NCBI RefSeq assembly: GCF_000283155.1 | Contig: NW_004454198.1 | Location: 257,046 to 321,045 of the forward strand | Length of the DNA: 64,000 bases | Source of the DNA: Ceratotherium simum simum | Taxonomy: Eukaryota; Chordata; Mammalia; Perissodactyla; Rhinocerotidae | Direction: 5' to 3' | Part shown: positions 1 through 11,689 of the stretch, one piece after another | How positions within the stretch are numbered: position 1 is the stretch's first letter | Layout of the letters: each line of letters opens with the position of its first letter | Position numbers and translations under genes: made by a program | Notes under the pieces: model-generated | Databases searched by the model: none | The model's input: the letters and a program-made list of their open reading frames with translations, nothing else | What the model was told of the DNA's origin: nothing

Positions 1-87
1 TCCTAAACTCTAGACTTTCCTTTCTGTGCCTCTTCCCTCTACGTGGGGCCCCTTTCCAGCATTTGGTTCTCTCTTATGGCTCTTTTT

Positions 88-280
88 TTTTTTTTTTTTT
101 CCCCCCCAAAGCCCCAGTAGATAGATGAATGTCATAGCTGCACATCCTTCTAGTTGCTGTATGTGGGACTCGGCCTCAGGATGGACGGAGAAGTGGTGCC
201 TCGATGCGCACCCGGGATCTGAACCCAGGCCACCAGCATCGCAGCGCGCACACTTAACCACCAAGCCACAGGGCCGGCCC
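88..280 (-). mobile_element. ERE SINE, full-length, with 16-bp target-site duplication
   Basis: Antisense copy: a poly(T) tract, then the body, ending at GGGCCGGCCC, the head of the equine tRNA-derived SINE. The flanking direct repeat TCTTATGGCTCTTTTT occurs at 72-87 and 281-296 without mismatch, showing a fairly recent insertion. Confidence 0.9.
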
Positions 281-296
281 TCTTATGGCTCTTTTT

Positions 297-744
297 ATCC
301 TCTCACCAAACCAGAGTTTAGGACAGAATCCTCTATCAGTCATTTACATCCTAGTGGGAAATAATTTAGACCAGTGTGTCTCCTCTCCCAGGACAGTTAC
401 ATGTTCAGCCCTCTCTCTGATTATGAAAAGGAAGGTTTATCTTTTGCTCTTAAAGAAAGTTCAGGCTGCAGCTGGGCTGGGGAGGGGATGTCTTTCAGGT
501 GACAGGATCCTGAAATTGCTCTGCAGAAAGAGGCAGGCGTCCCTCTCCCCTGCAGGCTCTGTTGGTCACACCAGCTCTCTTGCTCCTTGAAACGTGGTCT
601 CAGCAGAGCCAGGCTGGGCTCTTACCAGGTCCTTACAACAGAACAAGCCAAATGCGAAAAATGCCAGACACTGAGCTTTCTGGTCAGAGGAAGCCCCAAA
701 ATCAGTGTGGCTCAAAATTTAAAGTGCTCTTTGAAAAGACCAGA
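297..744. other. Intergenic sequence, no feature recognised
   Basis: This is non-coding sequence between an ERE and an L1 fragment. Short open frames on both strands show no family resemblance. Confidence 0.6.
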
Positions 745-1565
745 GATAACAAGTGTGGGTGAGGAGGTGGAGAGAAGGGAACACTTGTGCACTGTTGGTG
801 GGAATGTAAATTGGTGCAGCCACTATGGAAAACAATAGGGAGGTTCCTCAAAAAATTGAAAATAGAACTACCATATGATCCAGCAAGCCCACTTCTGGAT
901 ATATATCCAAAGGAAATGAAATCATTATTTCAAAGGGATATTTGCACCCCCTTGTTCGTTGCAGAATTATTCACAATAGCCAAGACATGGAAACAATCTA
1001 AGTGTCCATCACTGATAAAGAAAGAAAATGTGGTATACAATATATATACATTGGAATATTATTCAGCAATAAAAAGAAAGAAATCCTGCCATTTGCAACT
1101 ATCTGGATGGATGTCGAGAGCATTATGGTAAGTGAAATAAGTCAGACAAAGACAAATACAGTATGATCTCTTACATGTGGAATCTAAAGAAGCCAAACTC
1201 GTAGAAACAGAGAGTAGAATGGTGGTTGCCTGGGGCTGGGGGTGGGGGAAATGGGGAGATGTTGGTCAGAGGGTACAAACTCCCAGTTATAAGATGAATG
1301 AGTCTTGGGGATCTAATGTACAGTGTGGTGACTATAGTTAACAATACTATATTGTATACGTGGAAGTTGCTAATAGAGCAGATCTTAAATGTTCTCACCA
1401 CACATAAAAAAATATAATTATGTGAGGTAAGGCAGGTGGTGACTAACTTTATTGTGGTAACCATTTCACAATATATCCATGCCTCAAATCATCACATTGT
1501 ACACCTTAAACTTACCCAGTGTTATATGCCAATTATATCTCAATAGTCCTGGGGGAAAAAAAAAG
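745..1565 (+). mobile_element. L1 (old mammalian, L1M type) 3' end
   Basis: The text follows the L1M 3' region: 'gcactgttggtgggaatgta', 'tattcacaatagccaagaca', 'gaatattattcagcaataaa' and 'gttatatgccaattatatct' lead to an A-rich tail near 1556. The 114-codon open frame inside it is repeat-derived. Confidence 0.85.
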
Positions 1566-1576
1566 ATTGGATATAT

Positions 1577-1788
1577 TTTTTTTTTTAATTTTTTATTTAT
1601 TTATTTTTTTCCCCCAAAGCCCCAGTAGATAGTTGTATGTCATAGTTGCACGTCCTTCTAGTTGCTGTATGTGGGACGCAGCCTCAGCATGGCTGGAGAA
1701 GCAGTGCGTTGGTGCGTGCCCGGGATCTGAACCCAGGCCGCCAGCAGCGGAGCGCGCTCACTTAACCGCTAAGCCATGGGGCCGGCCC
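1577..1788 (-). mobile_element. ERE SINE inserted at the L1 tail
   Basis: Antisense ERE with an AT-rich tail on the left and GGGGCCGGCCC on the right. TGGATATAT-type repeats flank it on both sides, marking the target site just beyond the A-tail of the preceding L1. Confidence 0.85.
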
Positions 1789-1974
1789 TGGATATATATT
1801 TTTTAAAAAACAAAAGTGCCCTATAGAGCACCCAAGAGAGGGAACTAGAAGTCCAAGGTCATTTCAAAACCCCAAAGCTAAAATCTTTTCCCTCTTCCTG
1901 ACCTTCACGGTTTGGGAATTTTGGCAGCCTCTTGGGGGCTTCTGTTGCCTGATGTAAACTTGACCACAAAGTCT

Positions 1975-2260
1975 TCCATTCAGCCCTCGCTAATTACGTG
2001 CTACGTGCCAGGAAGAAGGAAAGCAGAAATGAGTAGGGTCTGTCTTCAAGGGGCTCAAAGTCTCTGGGGAACAGGGACCTAATAACAAATTAGAGCACAG
2101 CGGTGTGCCGAGTGCCGTAATAGCCATGCGCACGGGCTGTTGAGAAAACACCGAGGAGGGAACCACCAGCTCTTATGGGAAGCCCAGGAGGATGCTTGCA
2201 GGAAGAGTTGAGCTGAGCCTTGAGAGCGAAGAGGAGTTCCTCATGTAGAGAAGATGCAAC
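1975..2260 (-). repeat. L2 LINE remnant
   Basis: Antisense L2-like text ('acgtgctacgtgccagg', 'ttcaaggggctcaaagtctctgg', 'gagctgagccttgagagc') is readable but diverged. Confidence 0.55.
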
Positions 2261-2830
2261 GGTCTCCTGAATATGCTAGGAGTCAAAACATCACGTGCCT
2301 CCCTAACTCAGGTGGGTGATAGAAAAGAACAGGCAGGAGGGAGTAAGGCAGCAGGGGTTGCTGGAGGTGGTGAACTGGAAGGCCCACATCCTGCCTACAG
2401 GGCCTCTGCTGGCAGACAGACCGGTCTGCATTAAGCCTCCATTTGCCCTATTTGCCGGGTGCCTTTATGCAGTACACAACTCTCGCAACCTCACATGCCT
2501 GCCTAAGCTGGCCATTGGCTGCATATTGCCCTGATGAAAAAGAGGGCTTAGTTTTGCCACATCTTGCTTTTTCAAGAAAAGCCAGAAACCCAGATTTTTA
2601 TGTAAAATTTTCCAATTTGTCAAACACTGTTGAGCCCAAGCAATATCCTACCTCAGACTGGATCCACCCTAGAGTTCTAGTTTGCAGCCCTAATGGGAAC
2701 CAATCCCCAGGATACATTCCACTCTCTCTCTTTCCCATTTACACCACACAACACGGTCCTTCGCTGAGATTTGACAGAGAAAGACACAATTATTGATGAA
2801 ACCCCCTATGAGCTGCCTAAAGCCCTGGCA
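2261..2830. other. Intergenic sequence, no feature recognised
   Basis: There is no repeat that I can name and no coding signal. It leads into the repeat-poor island beginning about 2.83 kb. Confidence 0.5.
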
Positions 2831-3500
2831 GAAAGACGAGATTGGCCTCTGAACAAGAGGAAAACAAAGTGGCGCTTCCCGACAGCAGCCACCCCATGAG
2901 ATTGGTGGGGAAAACTTGAATTTATCTATGCACCTTTTTTGAGAGAGCCTCCCTTGCCCTCTGGGCTGTCCCCACCCCCAACCCCTCCTGTTTTGCTAAT
3001 GATAAATGACAAGCAGTGGACGTTATTAATTAAACTGGCCCCGTAGCCAGGGCTGAAATCCAAGGCCACATGCAGAGGAGGCATTCAAAGCATTTCTGCT
3101 GCCCCGCCCAGGGTGCAGACCCCGGCTCGCTCCTGCCCGGGGCTCGGCCGGGCCCCAGCGGCCACCGCCTTGCACAACGGCCTTACTGGGAACTGTCTGG
3201 GCTTCACTCTGTCAAATGGGAATCACCAACACGGGCCACACAGTAATTAAACTCCTGGCATTCTTTTGACAAAAAGATGTTCCTCCTGGGACATTCCCAC
3301 GGGCCGCTGAAGGATTGTCTGGGGCCTGAGAGCTCCCAGCTGATTACCAAGGGATTTTGGAAATTGGCCTTGACTGGAGATCAAAAGGGGATGGGCGTTC
3401 AAGGGGTGGGAAATGCCTTCTAATTAAGTTTATCATTTGGTCATTCAGCTTGAAGCACCAACGCCTGCTTCCCCAGGACCAAGAGGGGCAGAGAGAGAAA
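2830..3500. promoter_or_regulatory. Repeat-poor island with homeodomain sites; candidate distal enhancer
   Basis: About 670 bp has no recognisable repeat and an unusual mix of a GC-rich core (3100-3180) and AT-rich homeodomain cores. TAATTA occurs near 3027, 3243 and 3421, with two more just outside (about 3681 and 3702). It lies about 29 kb beyond the 3' end of the SOST coding sequence on the MEOX1 side, where SOST distal control elements are known. Enhancer function is inferred only. Confidence 0.35.
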
Positions 3501-3534
3501 AACAGATCTTCAAGGCCCATTTAGTTATATTTCT

Positions 3535-3870
3535 ATTGATTGTTTACTGATGTATCCGAAGCACCTAAACAGAGCTGGTATATGGGAGGCGTTCAATAAA
3601 TATTTGTTGGCTGATCAGCCAGAGATGGATGTGCTGATGCCAATACTTAACAAAAGCGGCAATCAGGAGTACTTGGGTTCTTAATTAGGTTCTAAGACAT
3701 AATTAAGGTCCTAGAACCAGTGGCTTCTAATTGTTTGTTGCCACAAGATTGTAAACATGTTGAGGATGAGGCCAGTGTCTTAGTCAACCAGCTGTCCCCA
3801 GAACCCGGCACAATGCTCAGCCAAGGCCTGCACACGGTGGTTTCTTAGCAGTGTCTGCTGACTGAAGGGC
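3535..3870 (+). repeat. Two L2 3'-end fragments
   Basis: 'ggcgttcaataaatatttgt' at about 3589 is the terminal L2 motif. A second diverged piece, 'ggatgaggccagtgtcttag' to 'acggtggtttcttag', occurs at 3755-3870. Confidence 0.5.
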
Positions 3871-4984
3871 TCAAGGGCAAACCACACTCCAGGGCTGGGC
3901 CAGGCAGAGGCCCACTGGGACATGACCTGTGTCTACTTAGGCAAGCCCTTGAGCTACAGCAGAGGCAGTGACTAGGTCACAAAGACCAGGCGTTGGACCC
4001 ACAGCAGATGTCACAGCTAGAAAGGCCTGAGATCTCAGCCAACTCGTGGCTGGACAGAAAGCAGAAATAGCTACAATTTGGGGGTTTCTAAAAAATGCAA
4101 CTTAATTTTCCTATATCTTTCTTTGAGACCCCCCCATTCTGTCCAGTAGCAGCAAACTTAATTTAATCTATTTCAGCTGAACTCAGAAATTTCAGATTTA
4201 AATTCTATTCATTCAGGATTTTCTCATCTCCCTCCCCAGGGCAGCTCCTTAGTTGCAGGGGCTTCTGTGGCACAGGAGGGGGAGCTGAGGACAGGGGCAC
4301 TGAGCCATGGTCATTGCTATCCGTCTTCACCAGTGTCTGAAGCATGGTGGTCCCACCTCATTGGTGTCTGCTAAATCCACGTCCTTTTTTTAGTGACCAT
4401 CAGTCCACACACTCTGCATCCTCCTCACCCCCTAGGGCCACCCGCCCTTGCCCACCACCTTCCATGGCCTCTCTGGGAGCGTGGGAAAATCAGCTGACCC
4501 CTTATTACCCCAGGGCTCAGGGAGGCCCTCATGGCCCCTGCTGGATGCCATGGTAGAGCAGGGTTCCCACCCACTCAGGGTTCCCGATGGACAGTGGGGG
4601 CACAGTCCCCTCTGCTCTGATATTTCCCAAACTGGTTGGAAGGGTTCTGTTGGTGCCCTGCCCCATGTTGACCATTGTCTCTGTTGTGAGCTATGGATGC
4701 GCATGAAGGGGAGGATCACCAGCAATGAGGAAGTGCAGGGAAGGGACTAGGTTACCTTGCAGCTTTTTATCCCCTGAGTGTCACACGGGGAAATGGAGGT
4801 CAGGAAAGCGGAAAGGACTCACACAACTCCACACAGCATGAGTGAGTGGCAGCATCAGGCTAAGAGCCTGGGACCTCGTAAACCACTCCTGAAGCCCTCC
4901 TCCTGAACCAGGCCCTGTCCCAGGTTCTAACCGTGAAGCTGCAACCAACAGGGCATGTGTGACAGTTTTAAAACACGGCCACAC
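3871..4984. other. Intergenic sequence, no feature recognised
   Basis: There is no gene or clear repeat. Open frames up to 100 codons on either strand (4344-5068) have no family features and overlap each other. Confidence 0.5.
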
Positions 4985-5540
4985 ATTCTCTGACACTCTT
5001 TCTCTTGAGATGTGGGGTCTATGCCTCCTTTCCTTGAATGTCAGCAGGCCTGTGACTGCTTCAATCAACAGAGCGTAGAGAAGTGACGCTATGTGACTTC
5101 CAAGTCTGGGTCGTCACAGGCCATCAGCTTCTGCCTTGTTAGCTAGAATACTTGTCTTTGGAGCCCTAAGCCTCCGTGTAAGAAGTTCAATTATCCTGAG
5201 GCCGCCACGCTGTGAGGAAACCCAAACCACACAGAGAGGCCACGTGTAGGCACTCTGGTTGACAGTCCCTGCTGAGCCATCCCAGCCCAGGCAAAAACAT
5301 GTGAGAGAAGAAGCTTCCAGATGATTTCAGCCCTCAGCATTTTGAGCCACTTCCAGACATTCGAGTCTTCCCAACTAAGGCCATAGATATTGTAGAGCTA
5401 AGACGAGTCACCCCTTTGGGCCCCAGTCAGATTCCTAACCCTCTGAATCTGTGAGCCTAATTTGTGAGCTGTTGTTTTATGCCAGCAGGTTTGGGGTGGC
5501 TTTTCACACAGCCATAGATCACTAGGGCAGTGTGCCATCT
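4985..5540 (+). mobile_element. MaLR (MLT1-like) solitary LTR
   Basis: Contains 'aagcttccagatgatttcag', 'cttccagacattcgagtctt' and 'gctgttgttttatgcc', the usual MLT1-type wording near the 3' part. There is no internal retroviral sequence. Confidence 0.55.
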
Positions 5541-5789
5541 TCGCCTGCTGGGGTCCTCCAGGCTCGGATATCCATGCTTCTGCCACCAATTAAGCCATGT
5601 CTGCTCCCACCAGAAGGCCACCAAGAAGGCCAGTGAATATGTGGTGGTGACCCTTGTTTAGGGAACTTGGGTGAATGAGGTTGTTACCGTGCACGGCTGG
5701 TGACAAAAGAATCTATGTTCCAGTGAAGTGGCCCTGGCGGTATCTCAGGGAAGTAAAGGAAGAGAATGATGATTCACTACAAACCCCAT

Positions 5790-6115
5790 TCCTGGCCCTG
5801 CCCATCTTCGTTTCATTTCTTCCACAAGGGGTCTTTGAGCATCTCCTAAGGGCTGGGTCCTGTTAGGCTCTGGGACGTGGACGTGGGTCTGGAGCCTCGT
5901 GGTTCTCCTAGTCTAACAAGAGAAGAACATTAAAAAATTATTTAATGCACAGCTTGAATGAAAAGTACAAGGTGTCCTGAGAGTGGTTGGGGACTTACTT
6001 CATCCTCATAACATCTTTCTGAGGTGGGTATTATCAATCCTATTTTGCAGGGGGATACTGAGGCTCAGAGAGGTTAAGTGACCTATCCAAGATCACCCAA
6101 CAGAGGACACATCAG
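5790..6115. repeat. L2 remnant followed by MIR
   Basis: Antisense L2-like text at 5790-5990 is followed by a plus-strand MIR core ('tattatcaatcctattttgc', 'ctgaggctcagagaggttaa') to about 6115. Confidence 0.6.
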
Positions 6116-6940
6116 ACTGAAGAGAAGCCTGAGCAGGGCCCTCAAGTGCAATGAGAAAAGCACAGGCACAAATGACCAACTCAGCTGGCTAAGTGGGAGA
6201 CAGTCGGGCCAGCGCCCTCAGCCTGGCAACCTCTGAACAACAGCTGGAACACAGCTGGGAAGCAAGGGTTGCTTATTAATCTAGCAAGGCCACCCCCATC
6301 TTCCCAAGAGGAGATGGTCCTCTACCAGGAAGGGCTGATGGGGCTCCTAAGTCACCTACAAGTCCCTGGGCAGCCACACTCACCACCTGTTAAGTGAGGG
6401 CAGGAAGGGCTGGCTGAGGTATAACCACCCAAGTGCCAAGTGCCAGAGGAGGGGCATCAGGAGGTGAGATGGGACACCCAGACTCCCCCAAGATACCATA
6501 GAGGGCTGGGATCCAGACCTTGGGGTGTGCAAGAAGCACCCGGAGAACAGGTCAACATGCCTGGCTCCCACCTGAGAGATTTGGATTCAGTCAGTCTAGA
6601 GTGAAGCCCAGGCATCTATATTTAAGTTCCTCCTGGTATTCTGATGCCCAGCGCCCATGCCCCAGCCTTTGGGGACCACCACCTTAGAGCGTCGTCTCTG
6701 GTGCCCTTGGCAGACTGAAGAGAAAACTGAAGGTAGAGAAGGGAAGTGAGCAACATTCTCACCTCCCTCAGCACAGGCTCAAGGCGTCCCTCCTCTTGAG
6801 AGGGCAGATGGGAGGGGCCAGTGTGGACATTCAGCCTCTTCCTTTGACCCCTAATTCCAGCCTTTTTGGATTCCATGACAAATCCTCTCTTCTTCATCTC
6901 ATTGAAGGGGGTGGGGCTCAAAATCATGGGCAGGGAAATC
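6116..6940. other. Intergenic sequence with a short MER5-like piece
   Basis: Mostly unassigned. A half MER5A-like stretch ('ctggctcccacctgagag' to 'tattctgatgcccagcg') lies at about 6555-6665. No coding signal. Confidence 0.45.
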
Positions 6941-7330
6941 AGATCGGCTGGGTATGAATCCCAGCTCTGCTACTCAAGAGCAGGGGGACCCAGCAGCTTT
7001 GATAAATAATCAGCAGATCATTTAAAAAACATATCCTCAGATGAACTTTTTATAAAGTCCTTAGAATACTCAAAAGAAGAGGGAAAACGAGGATGCTAAA
7101 AGATGCAAACAGGTGATTAGGCAAATCAGTCACTAGATAAATTGGCTTCAGGCTAATGGTTCCCCTCCATCCATGATGCTGGGCAGGTTACTTGTCCAAT
7201 CCAAACCTTGGTTTCCCCACTTGTAAAATGAAGCTAATAAAACCTATTTCACAGTGTTGTTGTATGGACATTTTAAGATGGCGTGAGCTACGTGCCAGGT
7301 AGATGGTAAACATTCAGTAAATTCAACTTC
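6941..7330 (-). repeat. MIR split by unrelated sequence
   Basis: The start of an antisense MIR ('gtatgaatcccagctctgct') at about 6950 and its continuation ('gggcaggttacttgtccaat', 'cacttgtaaaatgaagctaa') at 7180-7330 are separated by about 200 bp of other sequence. Confidence 0.5.
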
Positions 7331-8589
7331 CCTCCCTTCCTGAGCATTCGGACCACACGGAGGCCTCCCCTGCTCTTGGCTTCAGCTTTAAGGAGCTTGT
7401 GGTCACTGAGAGGATTTCTCACTGGAAGTACATGCATTCCAAATGGATACCTAACTGTATATTTTCTGGTGTAAACTATATGTCGACTCTAACTTTAGCC
7501 TGGGGGAGCTTTATTATTTGTTTCTCTTTCATGAAAGCTATAATAGAGGAACAGAAAACCCTGCCTCGCACATTCCAATTCCTAAATACACAATTTACAA
7601 TTTTCTGGGATATTATTTAAGTTTATTTTAGTTCTGGAGTCTCACCATCCCTGTGGGGTGCTTATTTAAGTTCCCAGTGGGCTCTGGAAAGGCCTGGAAT
7701 GTCTCAAAGGGAGGGAAGGAGAATCTTCCCATTCATTAAATAGCAGGGCCTGGGGTCTTTGCAGGTTCTAGGGCCTGGAAGCTTCCCTGACACCAGCTGA
7801 GGGATCCCAGCATGGGATCCAAACTCACACCAAGCTCTGCTTCTCCAGGCCTGGAGCTTTGACAGTTGGGCTTCTTTCTGGCTTTTCCATCCTTTGCTCG
7901 TAGTAAGGCCAATGAGAGGGACATGCTGGACCAGGGTCTGGCTGGGGGCTTCAGCTTCCTCTCTTCTTCCTGGAGATGGTCATAGGCCTAGCTGCCCGTA
8001 CCTGTGCCCCCGTGTGTGAGCAGGGACCTCTGACTTTCATCAGGTTCTCAGAGGGGCCAGGGGCCTCCAGAAGGATAAATACCATCGGCTGAACGGTCAA
8101 TGGCCACCTCCCTCCCACCCGTTTCCTGCCCTCAAGCCCTGTTCTTGGGACAAGGCCTTCCCTGGCACTGAGTGGCAGGTCCCCAAGGAAGGCCCCGGCC
8201 TGGCTGAGCATCCTCCCAGGAGGACTTTTGCTCCTGGCCTACAAGGAGTGCGTCCATAGCGGTGGAGGTTGGAAGGGGGCAGCGTGCTGAGCTTCTCTCT
8301 CCTGTTCCTGTTGCAACTTATAAATTCCTATTCTGGAGTTCCACACTAGGGCTCTCAAACTCCAGTGTGCAGAAGATTCAACTGTGCTCCCAAAAGCACC
8401 CGAGGAGATTCTGGTGCGGGTGGACACTTGGAGGAACACTTATTGATAAAGTTGCTAGAAACTGTTCCAAGTTGCTGGATGTCTTTGAACTGTTCAAAGT
8501 TGAAAAAAAAGTAGGTGTCCTTTAAGAAGGCTGATTGTGAGGTGGAAGACCCATTCCTAAGGAGGGCGGGCCTCTGAGAGCGTCAACAG
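7331..8589. other. Intergenic sequence, no feature recognised
   Basis: Non-repetitive as far as I can read, with no exon-like signals and only short unrelated open frames. Confidence 0.5.
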
Positions 8590-8795
8590 CAGTAGCAGCT
8601 AACACCGATGTGGCACCACTGTTCTAAGGCTTGTGTTCTAAGCGCTTATGAACCACAGCCCCGTGAGAGAGGTGCTGTTCATGTGCTCATTTTACAGATA
8701 AGGAAACAGGCACAGAGAGATTGAGTAGTGTATACAAGGGCCCACAGCTACCCCAGGGGCTGGACCCCAGCAGTCTGGCCCCAGAATCCCTGTTC
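8590..8795 (+). repeat. MIR SINE
   Basis: MIR order is clear: 'agtagcagctaacaccg', 'ttctaagcgcttatgaa', 'cattttacagataaggaaac', 'gcagtctggccccagaatcc'. Confidence 0.75.
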
Positions 8796-8939
8796 TTCCC
8801 CACACTCCAGAATGGGCTCAGGAGTCAGTCCCTCTATTTCAGGAATGGCCACTTGGACTCTGTAGGAGGGTAAGAGCCCTGGTGGGTGAAGAGGAGGACC
8901 GTGAGGCTGAAAGAAGTCGGGAGCATTTAGAGAGCATGA

Positions 8940-9415
8940 GATGTGGTGACAGAATAACATCCCCCCGCCCCTAGAAGTCCACGTCCTAATCTCTAGAACT
9001 GGTGAATGTGTTGCCTTACATGGCAAAAGGGACTTTGCAGATTGAGGAAGCATCTTGAGATGTGGAGATTACCCTGGGTTATCCAGGTGGGCCCAGTGTC
9101 ATCACAAGTGTCCTTAAATGTGGAAGAGGGAGGCAGACACTATGTGAGAAAGACTCAGCCAGCTGCTGCTGGCTTTGAAGATGGAAGGGACCACGAGCCA
9201 AGGAATGCAGGCCACCTCTAGAAGCTGGAAGAGGCAAGAAAATGCACTCTCCTCCAGATAGGAACACAGCCCTGCTGGCACCTTGATTTTAGCCCAGTGG
9301 GCCCAGTTTGGACTTCTGGCCTCCAGGACTGTAAGCTAATATATTTGTGTCATTTTAAGCCACTAAGTTTGTGATAACTTGTTATAGCAGCCATAGGAAA
9401 CTAATAAAAGGAACT
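8940..9415 (+). mobile_element. MaLR (MLT1-like) solitary LTR
   Basis: Readable landmarks: 'gtccacgtcctaatctctag', 'aagggactttgcagattgag', 'ggacttctggcctccaggac', 'cataggaaactaataaaag'. No open retroviral gene. Confidence 0.65.
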
Positions 9416-9799
9416 GTTAGAGATTTTGCACTTGGCTTTGAACAGTGGCTGAAAGTAGATGAGAAAACAGGGAGAAGATGGCCCAGAGTGGAAACGGGTA
9501 GAAACAGTCTCCTCCAAGACTGAAAAACAGTGGGGCTTCCAAACAGCTCTCAGGACTTGGCATCATGATGCTTCTCAAGAGAGAGTGGACATAAATCCAT
9601 CTCTGGGCTATGTCTTCATATGGAATATTTATTACGGAAGGATTATGGGGAGTCATTTGTATTTTTTTAATACTCGCTTCTCCTAGCCTTCCAAATATCT
9701 GATGAAAGCCTGGGGTTCAAATCTCATTAAAAAGCTGACATCATGCACCTGGGACATTCCCTAAATTGTACACAACATATCTAGGGAGACTTTATCATA

Positions 9800-9945
9800 A
9801 CAATTGATAGCAATCATTTGCTAACATGCATCGAGTGCTTACTCTTTGCCAGGCACCATACCAGGGACATGGCATGCAATGACCTTTGAAGTAGGTCCGA
9901 CCTTGATTTCCACTTTGTAAACGAAAAGCATTGCATTGAGGTGCA
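9800..9945 (+). repeat. MIR SINE fragment
   Basis: 'gcatcgagtgcttactcttt' and 'gccaggcaccataccaggg' follow the MIR core; the 3' half is diverged. Confidence 0.6.
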
Positions 9946-10084
9946 GACAACACTGTTGGTTGCCCATCAGCCTTCACCCTTCTCCCTCCTTGCTAAGACA
10001 CCTTTTGACGGTGGTCAAGGACTGGCCTTCATGTCCAGTGAAGTTTGGCTAGTCTGAGTTAGTGCCTCTTATCCCCAACTAGGA

Positions 10085-10220
10085 GTGGTTTAAAAAAATA
10101 CCAAGGCCAAGGCCCCACCTCGGAGCCATCAAGCACAGATCTCTGGAGTGGGCTCAGGGAGTTCTTAAAAGCTTCCAGGTTATTCTAATGTGCAGCCAGG
10201 GTTGAGATCTACTTGTCTAA
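10085..10220. repeat. MER5A-like DNA transposon remnant
   Basis: 'aaggccccacctcggag', 'ttccaggttattctaatgtg' and 'cagggttgagat' match the non-autonomous hAT element MER5A in outline. Confidence 0.5.
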
Positions 10221-10462
10221 GGCAATCAGGGTAATAGCTTTCCCTTCAGCCAGGGGTTGGCACGTGAACTATTCTGGCCACGGATACATGAAGTTTGCTT
10301 CTGAATGTTGTCACCTGCAAATGACATGTAGTGTGGCAGCTATCTTGGCACCGTGAACAAGAAGGAAACTGAGATCTGAAGGTACTGCTGAGCAGCCACA
10401 TTAGCCTACCTGGAACCACACTATTTCCAGACTTATTGTTAGGTGAGGAATGAACGTCCTGG

Positions 10463-10690
10463 TTTAGGACAGGAGTTGGCAAACCATGGCCCAAGGGCGA
10501 AACCTGGCCTACTGCTTGATTTTGTAAATAAAGTTTTATTGGCCTACAGCCATGCCCATTCATTTACATATTGTCTACATGTTGCTTAGCACTACAACAG
10601 CAGGGATGGGTTGTGATGGAGACTTTGCGGCCTGCAGAGTCTAAAGTATCTATTTTCTGGGCCTTTACAGAAAAAGTTTGCTAACTCCTG
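10463..10690 (+). repeat. hAT-type non-autonomous DNA transposon
   Basis: Begins 'caggagttggcaaaccatgg' and ends 'agtttgctaactcctg', a terminal inverted pair, with 'aaataaagttttattggcc' inside. Family not named with certainty. Confidence 0.6.
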
Positions 10691-10904
10691 GTTTAAGGGT
10701 CTTGTGGTGGGTTTTTCTATTACCTGCAGCTGAGGGTATCTGTCGGTTTGGGAGTTTAGCTTCCCCAAGATGGCGTTGTTAGTGATGGCAACCTTTGTCC
10801 TCTCTAAGCCATTTTTCATGAGTTATCACAGAATGATCTTTCAGGGATTTCCATAATAGCATCCAACCCTACTTCCCGTGGGGACACCGGGTGGTAGGGC
10901 GGAG

Positions 10905-11045
10905 TCACTGCCTGGACTGCAGACAGGCCTGGATTTATGTCCTGGTTCTACCGTAGAGAACCAGTTGCCTTTGAAAAGTTACTTAATCCTCTAGTTTTCA
11001 ACTTTCTTATCTAAAACGAGGACAATTACATTTACGTGAAAGATG
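10905..11045 (-). repeat. MIR SINE
   Basis: Antisense MIR ('ggatttatgtcctggttcta', 'aagttacttaatcctctag', 'cttatctaaaacgaggaca'). Confidence 0.55.
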
Positions 11046-11097
11046 GGTAGGACGGTGGAGGAAATTCCAGACAAAAGAATCAGTGTTAGCAAAGGAA

Positions 11098-11485
11098 CTA
11101 TCTTAGTCTGGTTGGGCTGCCATACCAAAGTACCATAGACTGGATGGCTTCAACAACAGACATTTATTTCCTCACAGTTCTGGAGGCTGGAAAGTCTTAC
11201 ATCAAGGTCCAACAGAGTAGGTGTCTGGTGAGGTCCCTCTTCCCAGCTTGCAGATGGCCACCTTCTCGCTGTGTCCTCATGTGGTAGAGGGATAGGGAGA
11301 GAGCAAGTGTACAAGCTCTGTGGTGTCTCTTCTTATAAGGACACAAGTACTATGGGATGAGGGTCTTACCATTACCACCTCATTAACCTTAATTACTTCC
11401 TTAGAGGCGCCACCTTCAAATACAGTTACATTGGGGGTTAGAGCTTCAACATAAGAATTGGGGGGAAATACAACTCAGTCCATAG
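11098..11485 (-). mobile_element. MaLR (MLT1-like) solitary LTR
   Basis: Antisense copy: 'gttgggctgccataccaaag', 'catttatttcctcacagttc', 'ttcttataaggacacaagta', 'acaactcagtccatagcag'. Confidence 0.6.
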
Positions 11486-11689
11486 CAGGAACTGCGGTGG
11501 GAAAACTCTGAGGATATGTAGAGAACAGCAAGAAGCTGTTCTGAGCCAAGAGCGTGTGGAGAGGGGTCGTGGAGCACACAGTGGTGAAAGGAGGTTGACA
11601 CTTGTTGTATAATAAAGCATTGTCCGGTCTTTGTCCTGGTTCCTGGAGGGAGCATCTAAACTCTTGAAATTTCCCTAATGATAGGAGTG

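Noticed and set aside
787..1131. A 114-codon open frame that looks like a conserved protein
   Set aside because: The underlying DNA is the 3' region of an old L1, outside any intact ORF2 frame.
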